Part shown: piece after piece, positions 34,708-42,599 of the stretch
How the letters are laid out: each line of letters opens with the position of its first letter
Numbering within the stretch: position 1 is the stretch's first letter
Assembly: GCF_018207095.1 (NCBI RefSeq)
Contig: NZ_QOCZ01000011.1
Location: 1-63,048 of the forward strand
Source: Nocardiopsis sp. MG754419
Lineage (GTDB): Bacteria > Actinomycetota > Actinomycetes > Streptosporangiales > Streptosporangiaceae
Direction of reading: 5' to 3'
DNA: 63,048 bases
The notes under the pieces: model-generated
Told to the model about the DNA's origin: nothing
What the model saw: the letters and a program-made list of their open reading frames with translations, nothing else
The model's database searches: none
Made by a program: the position numbers and the translations under genes

Positions 34708-37629
34708 GTGGACGAGCGGTCCCCCCGGCAGCCGGATTCCTCCGGACCGCCCGACGATCTGTCGGACGGCACGAAAGCGCGTCAGCCGCGCCCGGAGAAC
34801 CCCTACCGCATCCCCGAGCGGCCCCCCGGGTCCCGTCCCCGGGACACCGGCGGCTTCGGTTTCGAGCACCCGCGCCCCGCGGACCCCGTCACCCCGGCCG
34901 AGCCGGAGCCGGAGTCGAGCGGCCCCTCCACCGAGGCCTGGGAATCGCCGCGCGAGGCGAGTGAGGACCCCCTCGGCTCCGACGGGCCCGGAGACCGGTC
35001 GGGCTCCGGCGAGAACGCACCGTGGGACCCCTCCGAGGACCACCGCTCGCCGTCCGCGCCCCTCGACCACGAGCAGGACGACCGGGCGCGCTTCGGCGAG
35101 CCGGAGCCCACCCCGACCGGGTGGGGGCTCACCCCGGAACCGCCCGCCGCCCAGGACAGTTGGGGCCACACCCCTGGCACCGATGATCGGGAACGCTGGG
35201 GCGCACCGGTTCCGGAGACGGGCGGCGAGGACGGCGCGGCCGGCCGACGCGCTCCCGACGAACCGTCGTGGGAACGCCCCGCCGAGGACCGATGGGACAC
35301 CCCCGGTGACGGCGGCGACGCCTCCTGGGACCGGCCCGCCGAGCCCGCGCACGACCAGTGGTCCACGCCCGCCGCGACCTCGCAGTACGAGGACCGGGGA
35401 ACCCCGGCGGAGGACTTCGGGCCCACCTGGAACACAGGAACCGGACCCTCCGAGAGCGAGCGGACCCAGAACACCTGGGACGAGCGCCCCGAGCCCACCT
35501 GGGGCGCCGGAGCCAACCCCTCCTGGGGCGAGACGAACGACCCCGAACCCTCCTCCACGCACTGGTCCGCCCATGCCCCGGGAGAGGACCGATGGGACGC
35601 CCCAGCCGAGGCGGGGTCCGCTCCGGCCGGTTCCGGACCCTCGAGTGAGGACTACTGGGGCGCCGCGAACAGTGGCGCGCAGGGCGGCTGGGGGCAGGAC
35701 CCGCGGGAGCCCTCCTCGTCGGAGTCCTGGCAGACGCCCTACGGCGGGCAGCCCACCTACGGTGGCGACACCCCGTACCCGGGTTCGGCCCCGCTGCGCG
35801 GCGACGAGGACCACCGGTCACAGGAGGAGCACCGCGGGGAAGGGTACGAGTACCTCTACGGCGGTGCCGGCGGCCATGGGACCGGTGGGCCCGGAGGGCC
35901 GCACGGCCCCCACGACGAGGACCCCTACGGCGACGACGCCTACGAGCCCGGTCCCCCGCCGAAGAAGAAGTCCCGCCGCGGGCTGATCATCGGGCTGGTC
36001 GCGACCGTGGTCGTGCTGGCCCTGGTCGGTGGCGCCGCCGGGTGGTACGTCTACACCCTGCCCCAGCCGGAGGAGGCCACCTCCGAGTACGAGAGTGCCT
36101 GGGAGGAACAGGACTTCGCCCGGCTGGCGGCGGTCACCATCGGCGACGACGCCGAGGCGATCCTCGGCGGGATCGACACCGGTCTCGGTGTGGACGCGGT
36201 GGACGTGGAGATCGGCACACCGGTCACCGACGGTGGTACGGGCAGCGCCGACTACGAGGTGACGGTCTCGCTGACCAACGCCGACGACTGGGGTTGGGAG
36301 GGCGAGCTTCCGCTGGTGCGCGAGGACGGCGAATGGTGGGTCGACTTCTCCCCCGAGGTCGCCTACCCCGGTCTGGGCGAGGGCCAGGTGCTGGCGCGGA
36401 CCGCCGTGTGGGGCGAGCGCGGCGCCATCGAGGCGGCCGACGGCACCCGTCTGGACTCCCCCGACGCCTCCGGTTCGCTGCAGATGATCGCGGGCGAACT
36501 GGGCGAGGCCGACGAGGACGACGTCGAGCGGCTGGGTCCGGCGTACAGCGTCGGCGACACCGTCGGCAAGACCGGGCTGCAGCGCACCTACGAGGAGCGT
36601 CTGGCCGGTGAGGCGGCGACCACCATCCTCATGGTGGACGCCGCCGAGGCCGAGGATCCCACCTCGTTGGAGGCCACCGAGGAGAACACGGTGGCGACCC
36701 TGGACGGATCCGACGGCGAGTCGATCACGACCAGCTTCGACATGGGTGTCCAGAACGCCGCCGCGAGCGCCATCATCGACGCCGACGACCCGGCGGGGCT
36801 GGTCGCGATCCGACCGTCCACCGGCGAGATCCTGGCCGCGGTGAACGTGCCCGGCGGCTTCAACCGGGCCTTCGAGGGCCAGTACCCGCCCGGTTCGTCG
36901 TTCAAGATCGTCACCTACAGCTCGCTGCTGGACAACGGTCTGTCGGTGGACGCCACCATGGACTGTCCCGAGGAGTACGACCTGGGCGGTTGGCCGTTCC
37001 GTAACGCGGGCGGCGCCGAGTACGGCGATCAGTCGGTGACCGAGGCGTTCGCGACGTCCTGCAACACCGCGCTGGTGCACGAGATCGGGGAGTACCTGAC
37101 CCCGGAGACGTTGCAGTCCAGTGCCGAGCAGTTCGGCATGAACAAGGCGATGGACATCGGCGTGAGCACCCACGAGCCCAGCTTCCCGGCGGTGGACAGC
37201 AGCACCATGATGGGCGCGCAGGGCATCGGCCAGGGACAGATCCTCACCTCCCCGCTGCACATGGCCACCGTGCCGGCCGCGGTGGCGGACGGATCGTGGC
37301 GGCACCCGGTGCTGGTCACCGAGCCGAGCCAGGACGACCTGCCGGAGCCGACCGCCATCGGCAACGCCGAGGCTCTGCGTCCGATGATGCGCGCGGTGAT
37401 CACCGAGGGCACCGCCGAGGACGTCGACTTCGACGGTGAGGTGTTCGGCAAGACGGGCACCGCCGAGTTCGGGACGGCCGAGGACGCCGACGAGGACGAC
37501 GAACTGCCCAGCCACGCGTGGATGGTCGGTTACAAGGGCGATGTGGCGTTCGCGCTGGTGGTCGAGGGCGGCGGTGGCGGTTCGGCCGTGGCCGGTCCGT
37601 TGGCCGCGAAGTTCACCAACGGGCTGTAA
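34708..37629 (+). CDS. Penicillin-binding transpeptidase with long low-complexity N-terminus
   Basis: A 973-residue class B-like penicillin-binding protein. Residues 1-415 are Pro/Glu/Gly-rich and disordered, with tryptophans repeated about every 10-20 residues (for example TWGAGANPSWGETNDPE), probably cytoplasmic. A basic stretch KKKSRRG precedes the membrane helix (about 425-447). Outside come an NTF2-like MecA_N domain (about 450-560) and the transpeptidase domain with SSFK nucleophile motif (about 730), SCN (about 783) and KTGTAEF (about 914). It cross-links peptidoglycan. GTG 34708 has an aaggacgg site. A strong terminator follows. The transpeptidase is of the PbpA/MecA-like class rather than FtsI. 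Confidence 0.9.
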   Translation: MDERSPRQPDSSGPPDDLSDGTKARQPRPENPYRIPERPPGSRPRDTGGFGFEHPRPADPVTPAEPEPESSGPSTEAWESPREASEDPLGSDGPGDRSGSGENAPWDPSEDHRSPSAPLDHEQDDRARFGEPEPTPTGWGLTPEPPAAQDSWGHTPGTDDRERWGAPVPETGGEDGAAGRRAPDEPSWERPAEDRWDTPGDGGDASWDRPAEPAHDQWSTPAATSQYEDRGTPAEDFGPTWNTGTGPSESERTQNTWDERPEPTWGAGANPSWGETNDPEPSSTHWSAHAPGEDRWDAPAEAGSAPAGSGPSSEDYWGAANSGAQGGWGQDPREPSSSESWQTPYGGQPTYGGDTPYPGSAPLRGDEDHRSQEEHRGEGYEYLYGGAGGHGTGGPGGPHGPHDEDPYGDDAYEPGPPPKKKSRRGLIIGLVATVVVLALVGGAAGWYVYTLPQPEEATSEYESAWEEQDFARLAAVTIGDDAEAILGGIDTGLGVDAVDVEIGTPVTDGGTGSADYEVTVSLTNADDWGWEGELPLVREDGEWWVDFSPEVAYPGLGEGQVLARTAVWGERGAIEAADGTRLDSPDASGSLQMIAGELGEADEDDVERLGPAYSVGDTVGKTGLQRTYEERLAGEAATTILMVDAAEAEDPTSLEATEENTVATLDGSDGESITTSFDMGVQNAAASAIIDADDPAGLVAIRPSTGEILAAVNVPGGFNRAFEGQYPPGSSFKIVTYSSLLDNGLSVDATMDCPEEYDLGGWPFRNAGGAEYGDQSVTEAFATSCNTALVHEIGEYLTPETLQSSAEQFGMNKAMDIGVSTHEPSFPAVDSSTMMGAQGIGQGQILTSPLHMATVPAAVADGSWRHPVLVTEPSQDDLPEPTAIGNAEALRPMMRAVITEGTAEDVDFDGEVFGKTGTAEFGTAEDADEDDELPSHAWMVGYKGDVAFALVVEGGGGGSAVAGPLAAKFTNGL

Positions 37630-37643
37630 CCGCACCCGACGTC

Positions 37644-37675
37644 ACGAGGGCCCCGCCGTTCGGCGGGGCCCTCGT
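37644..37675 (+). terminator. Strong hairpin terminator of the transpeptidase gene
   Basis: Perfect 15-bp stem (ACGAGGGCCCCGCCG and its complement) around tt, 15 bases after the stop codon. Confidence 0.75.
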
Positions 37676-37724
37676 CGTGTCGAGGGGTCGGCGGGAGAGA
37701 CCGCCCCCGGTTGCTCAACCACTG

Positions 37725-37743
37725 GTCAAGTGAAACACTTGAC
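37725..37743 (+). promoter_or_regulatory. Perfect palindrome before the second membrane-protein/regulator pair
   Basis: GTCAAGTG-aaa-CACTTGAC, eight-base arms, ending three bases before the ATG at 37747. It covers the expected promoter/start region of a leaderless message and is the probable operator of the coupled winged-helix protein. Confidence 0.6.
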
Positions 37744-37746
37744 TCC

Positions 37747-38217
37747 ATGGAAAGTCATCAGTCGCCCCAGAACCCCACACCCGACGGGGCCCGTGCCGCG
37801 CTCGACGCGTTGAACGCCGACCGTTCGGCACTGGCCGACCGCATCGTCACGCCGCCCTGGTTCTATCCCGGGATCGCCGCGGTCACCACCGCCTTCGTCG
37901 CCTCCCCAGCCGCCCCCTCGCCCCTGATCCAGTGCGTCGTCGTCGCTCTGGGAAGCGTCGCCCTGATCTCCCTGGTGCTCGCCTACAAGAGGGTGACCGG
38001 CCTGGCGATCAGCCGCACGGCGGGCCCGCGAAGCCTGGCATTGCTCATCGTGCTCGGCGCGCTCGTCGTGCTCCTTCTGATCACCTCCCTGGCCCTGTCG
38101 CTCATGGACCGAGAACCCTGGGTGGCCGCCACCGCCGCGTTCACCTTCGTCATGATGTGGGCGGGCTGCCTGGCCTACGATCGCGCCTACGACGCCGAGT
38201 TGCGCCGTGGAGCCTGA
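37747..38217 (+). CDS. Membrane protein of a membrane-protein/regulator pair (copy 2)
   Basis: A 156-residue protein with a helical N-terminus (ARAALDALNADRSALADRIV) and four predicted membrane helices (first near WFYPGIAAVTTAFVA). The plan is the same as the protein encoded at 22702-23127. There is no ribosome site between the palindrome and ATG 37747, suggesting a leaderless transcript. The downstream regulator starts 11 bases before this stop, so the two are co-translated. Function unknown. Confidence 0.72.
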   Translation: MESHQSPQNPTPDGARAALDALNADRSALADRIVTPPWFYPGIAAVTTAFVASPAAPSPLIQCVVVALGSVALISLVLAYKRVTGLAISRTAGPRSLALLIVLGALVVLLLITSLALSLMDREPWVAATAAFTFVMMWAGCLAYDRAYDAELRRGA

Positions 38218-38542
38218 CCCGCGTTTCGACGAGGCCATCCACGCGCCCACGCGCCTCCGAATCTGTGGACTGTTGCGGCCCGTCGACAGCGCGGACTTCG
38301 CGGTCCTGCGCTCCACTCTGGGCCTGAGCGAGGCCAACCTGTCCAAGACCCTGCGCAGTCTGGTCGCGCTCGGCTACGTGCGCACCGACAAGGCCGCCTC
38401 GCCCTCCCGGGCGGACGCGCGACGCACCACGACGGTCGCCCTCACGTCGCACGGCAGACGGGCCTTCGACGCGCACCTGGCGGCGCTTCGCGACCTCGCG
38501 AACGGTCGGCTGGCCCCCTCCGTCGACCGCGAGGACGACTGA
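38207..38542 (+). CDS. Winged-helix transcriptional regulator (HTH_34-like, copy 2)
   Basis: A 111-residue DNA-binding protein: FDEAIHAPTRLRICGLLRP, then DFAVLRSTLGLSEANLSKTL and LVALGYVRTDKAA, a basic wing, and TTVALTSHGRRAFDAHLAAL. It aligns end to end with the protein encoded at 23124-23444 (both have LDE/FDE-x-IH-x-P-x-R and a final ALRD-x-A segment). GTG 38207 overlaps the upstream gene by 11 bases. Likely autorepressor acting at 37725-37743. Confidence 0.83.
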   Translation: MEPDPRFDEAIHAPTRLRICGLLRPVDSADFAVLRSTLGLSEANLSKTLRSLVALGYVRTDKAASPSRADARRTTTVALTSHGRRAFDAHLAALRDLANGRLAPSVDREDD

Positions 38543-39005
38543 CTCGCACGAGCATCCGGGTGCGGCGCACCCGTCAGTGACACCGGAGCCGTGAACCTCC
38601 TCGCGCGGCGATCACGTCACCCCCGACCCGAGTGTGCGCGCGGGACCACGGACGGGCCCGGTGTCGGGGCGGGGACCTCCGATCACACGCCGCCCTGCCA
38701 CCGATCCCTCCCCCAGGCAGGCGACGCGCCCCGGCATCGGGGCGTGGCCGCACGCGCAACCGTGACCACACGCGGGCGGGACCGGCGATCCCGGTCCCGC
38801 CCGCGGGGCGCGGCACGGTCGTACGTACCACCATGAATCATCCGGTCAGGCCGTTCATCCGCTTATGCCGCACACCCCGGAGAAAAGCACCTCACATTTC
38901 GAACTGCACTCCCATGAGACGTTTTCATGAAGGAGGTCTGCCTTTCTCGAATTTGCCGTTGCACGGATTTTTACGCCGCCCGCGTGAACCCCTGAGAATG
39001 TTCGT

Positions 39006-39149
39006 TCACGACGCGACACGAACACGCGAGGAGGCCGGTGGACATGTTCCGACATAGTCACCCCGCAGGCCGCGAACGCCGCCGACAGGGACCACCGGGC
39101 CGCAGAACCCAAGCAGCAAGGCGCGTGTCGAGGGCAATGGTCGAGTCAC
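39006..39149 (-). CDS. Putative 47-residue small protein
   Basis: GTG 39149 follows aaaaaaggag with five-base spacing, one of the best ribosome sites in the window, and the frame runs to TGA 39006. The product starts VTRPLPSTRALLLGFCG and continues VPVGGVRGLRGDYVG; it is mildly hydrophobic near the N-terminus. Codon bias is weak, so it may be non-coding. It overlaps the plus-strand small ORF at 39044. Confidence 0.25.
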   Translation of the reverse strand: MTRPLPSTRALLLGFCGPVVPVGGVRGLRGDYVGTCPPASSRVRVAS

Positions 39150-39265
39150 GTGGACTCCTTTTTTGTTTAGCCTTATTTCGCACATCGACGATTGACGGAA
39201 CGGTCGAGTGGATATCTCATGGGGTGGAAGCCGGACACCGGCTTCACTCGGACGAACCACAGTGA
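39044..39265 (+). CDS. Putative 73-residue small protein
   Basis: ATG 39044 has a gaggagg site nine bases upstream. The frame is Arg-rich at first (MFRHSHPAGRERRRQGPPG) and then hydrophobic (SRGLLFCLALFRTS). Codon bias is poor, and an opposite-strand ORF overlaps it, so coding is uncertain. Confidence 0.22.
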   Translation: MFRHSHPAGRERRRQGPPGRRTQAARRVSRAMVESRGLLFCLALFRTSTIDGTVEWISHGVEAGHRLHSDEPQ

Positions 39266-39328
39266 TCCGAACGGCGCCCGATCGAAAATGGGCATCCCGG
39301 ATGGATCGCACTGAGAGGACAATCGTTG

Positions 39329-39598
39329 ATGAACCGTAAGACCGTGAGCCGCATCGCCTTCGCCGCCGTCGTCGCCCCCGCGCTCGCCTTCGGCGCGCCC
39401 GCCGTGGCCATGGCCGACAGCTTCTACGCCGCCGGTGGCAGCTACGCGGGGCCCCTGGGCGCCGGTCAGGAGTCCGTCTTCTCCGCCGCCGGTCACGGGC
39501 ACGGCCACGGCAAGGGTGGCTCCATCTACGTCCACAGCTTCGACCACGCGGGCCCGTGGGGCGCGGCCCAGGGCGACATCATCAGCGGCGCCCGCTAG
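39329..39598 (+). CDS. Small secreted protein (tandem copy 1)
   Basis: An 89-residue precursor with a Sec signal peptide: basic MNRKTVSR, a hydrophobic core (IAFAAVVAPALAFGAPAVA) and a cleavage site after AMA. The mature part (about 58 residues) is Gly/His-rich with GHGHGHGKGG and two related motifs, GSYAGPLGAGQESVFS and HAGPWGAAQGDIISG. There is no cysteine. The function is unknown; His-rich Gly segments can bind metals. ATG 39329 has gagaggac upstream. A related secreted protein follows at 39749. Confidence 0.72.
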   Translation: MNRKTVSRIAFAAVVAPALAFGAPAVAMADSFYAAGGSYAGPLGAGQESVFSAAGHGHGHGKGGSIYVHSFDHAGPWGAAQGDIISGAR

Positions 39599-39748
39599 CG
39601 GAGTCGGACGTGTGCGGCGGGCGATGACCACAGGCACCCCGGGGCCCTGACCCGGGACACGGGCCCGCCGATCACACCCCGAGAGAGACGGGGGCCGGTG
39701 CGCACCGCGCCGGCCCCTCCTTCCCCGTTCACACGAAGGACATCGCCC

Positions 39749-39997
39749 ATGACCCTTTCCCGTCGCACCCTCACCACGACCGTCCTGGCCCTGGGGTTCG
39801 CCCTGGGCACACCGGCGTTGGCGGCGGCGGACGCGCGCTTCCACAGTCAGGACGGCCGGGCGGGCCCCGAGGGGGCCTCCCTCACCATGGTCCACAGCGT
39901 CGTCGGCGCCGACGGCTCCGTCTCCTTCACCACGGTGACCTACACGGCGGGCGCCCTCGGCGCGGGAGCCTCCCACGTCACCGGCGGAGTGGGCTGA
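39749..39997 (+). CDS. Small secreted protein (tandem copy 2)
   Basis: An 82-residue precursor with signal peptide (MTLSRRTLTTTVLALGFALG, cleavage near ALAAADA). The mature part has GRAGPEGASLTMVHSVVGAD and TAGALGAGASHVTGGVG, echoing the AGP-x-GA motifs of the neighbour at 39329. No Cys, no His run. ATG 39749 is preceded by gaagga at eight bases. It lies 150 bases behind the first gene with no clear terminator between, so the two may be co-transcribed. Confidence 0.68.
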   Translation: MTLSRRTLTTTVLALGFALGTPALAAADARFHSQDGRAGPEGASLTMVHSVVGADGSVSFTTVTYTAGALGAGASHVTGGVG

Positions 39998-40097
39998 GCC
40001 CCGCCCGCTCCGTCACCGCCGACGGTGGCCGGGCATCCCACAGGGGGCGCACCGGCCACCGCCGCGTTCCCCGGACGCTTCTCTCCCGGGGACGCGA

Positions 40098-40454
40098 CTA
40101 TCCGGCCGGGCCGGCGGGCGCGGGCGGGTCGTTCACGGGCTCCCCCTCGGGCGCCGGTCCCGGGTCGCCGGTGTCGACGCCCTGGCTGCTCTCCGAGGTT
40201 CCCGCGGGCCTGGGCTGTTCCGGCTGTGGCGCATTCGGCGTCACCACGAACAGCAGCACCAGCAGGGCCGCGGTGACCGCGGCGATCAGGGCGCAGGCGA
40301 CCCAGGGTCTCCAACTCTGCAGACCGGGGTCGACCGGGGCGTCGGGGTCCTCCGTCCCGAAGGCCTCCAGACGGCCGGCCAGCTCCGGGGCGTCCTCACT
40401 GAGCTGTTTCTCGATCTGCGCGAGGATCCGCCGCTCGTGCTCTCTCAGGGACAT
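40098..40454 (-). CDS. DUF3040 domain membrane protein
   Basis: A 118-residue protein with the DUF3040 hallmark MSLREHERRILAQIEKQLSE, an acidic stretch, one long hydrophobic segment (PWVACALIAAVTAALLVLLF) and a Pro/Glu-rich extracytoplasmic tail. DUF3040 proteins are common in actinomycetes and of unknown function. ATG 40454 has a very good gaggaggg site. It stands alone between the secreted proteins and the molybdate operon. Confidence 0.85.
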   Translation of the reverse strand: MSLREHERRILAQIEKQLSEDAPELAGRLEAFGTEDPDAPVDPGLQSWRPWVACALIAAVTAALLVLLFVVTPNAPQPEQPRPAGTSESSQGVDTGDPGPAPEGEPVNDPPAPAGPAG

Positions 40455-40641
40455 GGCACCCTCCTCGGCCGCCGGGGGAAGGACTGTGTCGTCGCCGGGT
40501 GCTAACAGTCTCCCCCGGGCACGTGGCGCTTACCCGGTCGCCCACAGGATTTATTCGTCCGATTTGGTCGATTCGTAAGGACGGGCCGAACGTTCCCCCG
40601 GGAAGGACCACCCGACCTCACCTGCACGGGGTCCTTCGACC

Positions 40642-41775
40642 TCACCCGGGGTAACACTCGACCTCGGCGGCCTTCACCCCCGCCCAGACCTCCTCGCCAC
40701 GGGCGAGCCCGAGTTCGGCCAGGGCCGCCGGGGTGATGTCGGCGACCAGCGACAGCGGCCCCTCCAGATGCACCCGCACCTGATCACCGAAACGCTCGAC
40801 CCCCTCCACACGGAGCCGCCACATGTTGCGCGGGCTGCCGTGGGGATGGTCCCGGTAGAGCGCCACCGCGCGCGGCGGGAAGGCGACCAGCGCGGGACCG
40901 TGGTGGGCTTCGCGCACCGCCACCGTGGCCGTCGTGTCCGAGCCGTCCTCCCCCAGGGTGACGGTGTCGCCGTGCGCCCGACCCCGGAACAGGTTGAGGC
41001 CCACGAGGCGGGCGACGTAGGTGGTCCGGGGGCGCCGGGCGACCTCCGCCGGGGTGCCCTCCTGTACGAGCCGGCCGCCCTCGATGACCGCGATGTGATC
41101 GGCCAGCACCATGGCGTCCAGGGGATCGTGGGTGACCAGGACCGTCACCCCGTCGAACTCCTCCAACAGGTGCCGCAGCCGGGACCGCACCGCCACGCGC
41201 GTACTCGCGTCCAAGGCCGCCATGGGCTCGTCCAGCAGCAGCATGCCGGGGCGGACCGCCAGTGCGCGGGCCAGGGCCACACGTTGGGCCTGGCCACCGG
41301 AGAGCCGCCGCGGCCGGGCGGCGACGTGGTCGGCGAGGTCCATGTGCTCCAGCAGGGCCCGGGCGCGTTCCCGCGCCTCGGCACGCCCCACGCCCTGACA
41401 GCGCGGCCCGAAGGCGACGTTGTCCAGAGCGCTCAGGTGTGGGAACAGCAGGTAGTCCTGGAAGACCATCCCGACGGGACGATGCTCCACGGCGGTGGTG
41501 GTGTGGTCGACACCGCCCAGACGCACGTGGCCCCCGGTGAGCGGTACCAGCCCGGCCAGGGCCCGCAGCGCGGACGACTTACCCGCCCCGTTGGGTCCGA
41601 GCAGGGCCAGGATGCTTCCGGGCGGGCAGGACAGTCGGACGTCGAGCGTGAAGGAGCCCCGGGTCGACCGGAGGTCGGCGTCGAGCCCCCGATGTCCGTC
41701 CGCGACGGTGTCGATCGGCGCGGCGTCGGTCGGGGCCGTGTCGGTCTGGGGGCCGTGGGCGGATCGGTCGACCAT
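40642..41775 (-). CDS. modC: Molybdate ABC transporter ATP-binding protein
   Basis: A 377-residue ATPase. Walker A GPNGAGKS at 60-67, Q-loop VFQDYLLFPH, signature LSGGQ at 158-162, Walker B LLLDEP at 179-184, H-loop VTHD; the C-terminal 110 residues contain a TOBE/Mop-like domain that binds oxyanion. It powers molybdate (or tungstate) import with ModB and ModA. The start codon overlaps the modB stop (TGATG). A Thr/Asp-rich N-terminal extension of about 30 residues is unusual. Confidence 0.88.
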   Translation of the reverse strand: MVDRSAHGPQTDTAPTDAAPIDTVADGHRGLDADLRSTRGSFTLDVRLSCPPGSILALLGPNGAGKSSALRALAGLVPLTGGHVRLGGVDHTTTAVEHRPVGMVFQDYLLFPHLSALDNVAFGPRCQGVGRAEARERARALLEHMDLADHVAARPRRLSGGQAQRVALARALAVRPGMLLLDEPMAALDASTRVAVRSRLRHLLEEFDGVTVLVTHDPLDAMVLADHIAVIEGGRLVQEGTPAEVARRPRTTYVARLVGLNLFRGRAHGDTVTLGEDGSDTTATVAVREAHHGPALVAFPPRAVALYRDHPHGSPRNMWRLRVEGVERFGDQVRVHLEGPLSLVADITPAALAELGLARGEEVWAGVKAAEVECYPG

Positions 41776-42599
41776 CAGGCGTTCACCCACCTCTCGCGCA
41801 GAGTGGCCAGGACGGCCAGGGAGACCAGGAGCAGGACGAGGCTGAGCACGATGGCGGCCTCGGGGTCGCGCTGCATGGCCATGTAGACGGCCAGCGGCAT
41901 GGTCTGGGTGGTGCCGGGGAAGTTGCCCGCGAAGGTGATGGTGGCGCCGAACTCGCCCAGGGCGCGCGCCCAGCACAGCACGGCGCCGGCGCCGATGCCG
42001 GGCAGCACCATGGGCAGGGTCACCCGGGTGAAGACGGTGACGCGGCCGGCACCCAGGGTGGCGGCGGCCTCCTCGTAACGCCGGTCGGCGCCCCGCAGGG
42101 CGCCTTCGACGCTGATCACCAGGAAGGGCATGGCCACGAACACCTGGGCGATGACCACGGCCGCGGGGGTGAAGGGCAGGGTCAGTCCGAACCAGTCGTC
42201 CAGGTACCGCCCGACCAGACCGTTGCGGCCCAGCACCAGCAACAGGGCCACGCCCCCGACCACCGGAGGGATCACCAACGGAACGGTGACCAGGGCGCGC
42301 ACCCAGCGGCGACCGGGGAACTCGGTGCGCGCCAGCATCCAGGCCAGGGGGACTCCGAGGAGCAGGGAGACCAGCGTGGCAACGGTGGCGGTCGACAACG
42401 ACAGCCACAGTGCGGTCAGCACCTCGGGTTCGGTGACACGCGCACCCATGGTGGACCAGGGAGCGCGCACGAGCAGCCCGACGAAGGGCAGTACCAGGAA
42501 CGCCAGGCCCACCAGGGCCGGCACGACGAGGATCCAGGGCACCCGACCCGGCCGGGCGCGCACGGCGCGCCGGTCGGATCGGGTCACGAGGGAGGTCAC
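41775..42599 (-). CDS. modB: Molybdate ABC transporter permease
   Basis: A 274-residue permease with about six membrane helices and the EAA loop EAAATLGAGRVTVFTRVTLP (about residues 170-190), followed by GPGIGAGAVL-type and RALGEFGATITFAGNFPGTT, which is diagnostic of ModB. It forms the membrane channel of the molybdate importer. GTG 42599 overlaps the modA stop (GTGA); the longer upstream frame is inside modA and is not used. Confidence 0.9.
   Translation of the reverse strand: MTSLVTRSDRRAVRARPGRVPWILVVPALVGLAFLVLPFVGLLVRAPWSTMGARVTEPEVLTALWLSLSTATVATLVSLLLGVPLAWMLARTEFPGRRWVRALVTVPLVIPPVVGGVALLLVLGRNGLVGRYLDDWFGLTLPFTPAAVVIAQVFVAMPFLVISVEGALRGADRRYEEAAATLGAGRVTVFTRVTLPMVLPGIGAGAVLCWARALGEFGATITFAGNFPGTTQTMPLAVYMAMQRDPEAAIVLSLVLLLVSLAVLATLRERWVNA

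Larger units (their letters stand above)
38543..39328. other. 786-bp AT-richer region before the secreted-protein genes
   Basis: Noticeably lower GC from about 38850 to 39320 than elsewhere. It contains small ORFs with strong ribosome sites on both strands (annotated separately), a hairpin GTGGAAGCCGG/CCGGCTTCAC (39224-39247) and a TTGACG -35-like box at 39193 with TATCTC 15 bases on, probably the promoter and leader of the secreted protein at 39329. Confidence 0.45.

Noticed and set aside
39329..39997. Chaplin or rodlin genes
   Set aside because: No chaplin-domain Cys pattern or NGNG motifs, and no rodlin similarity.
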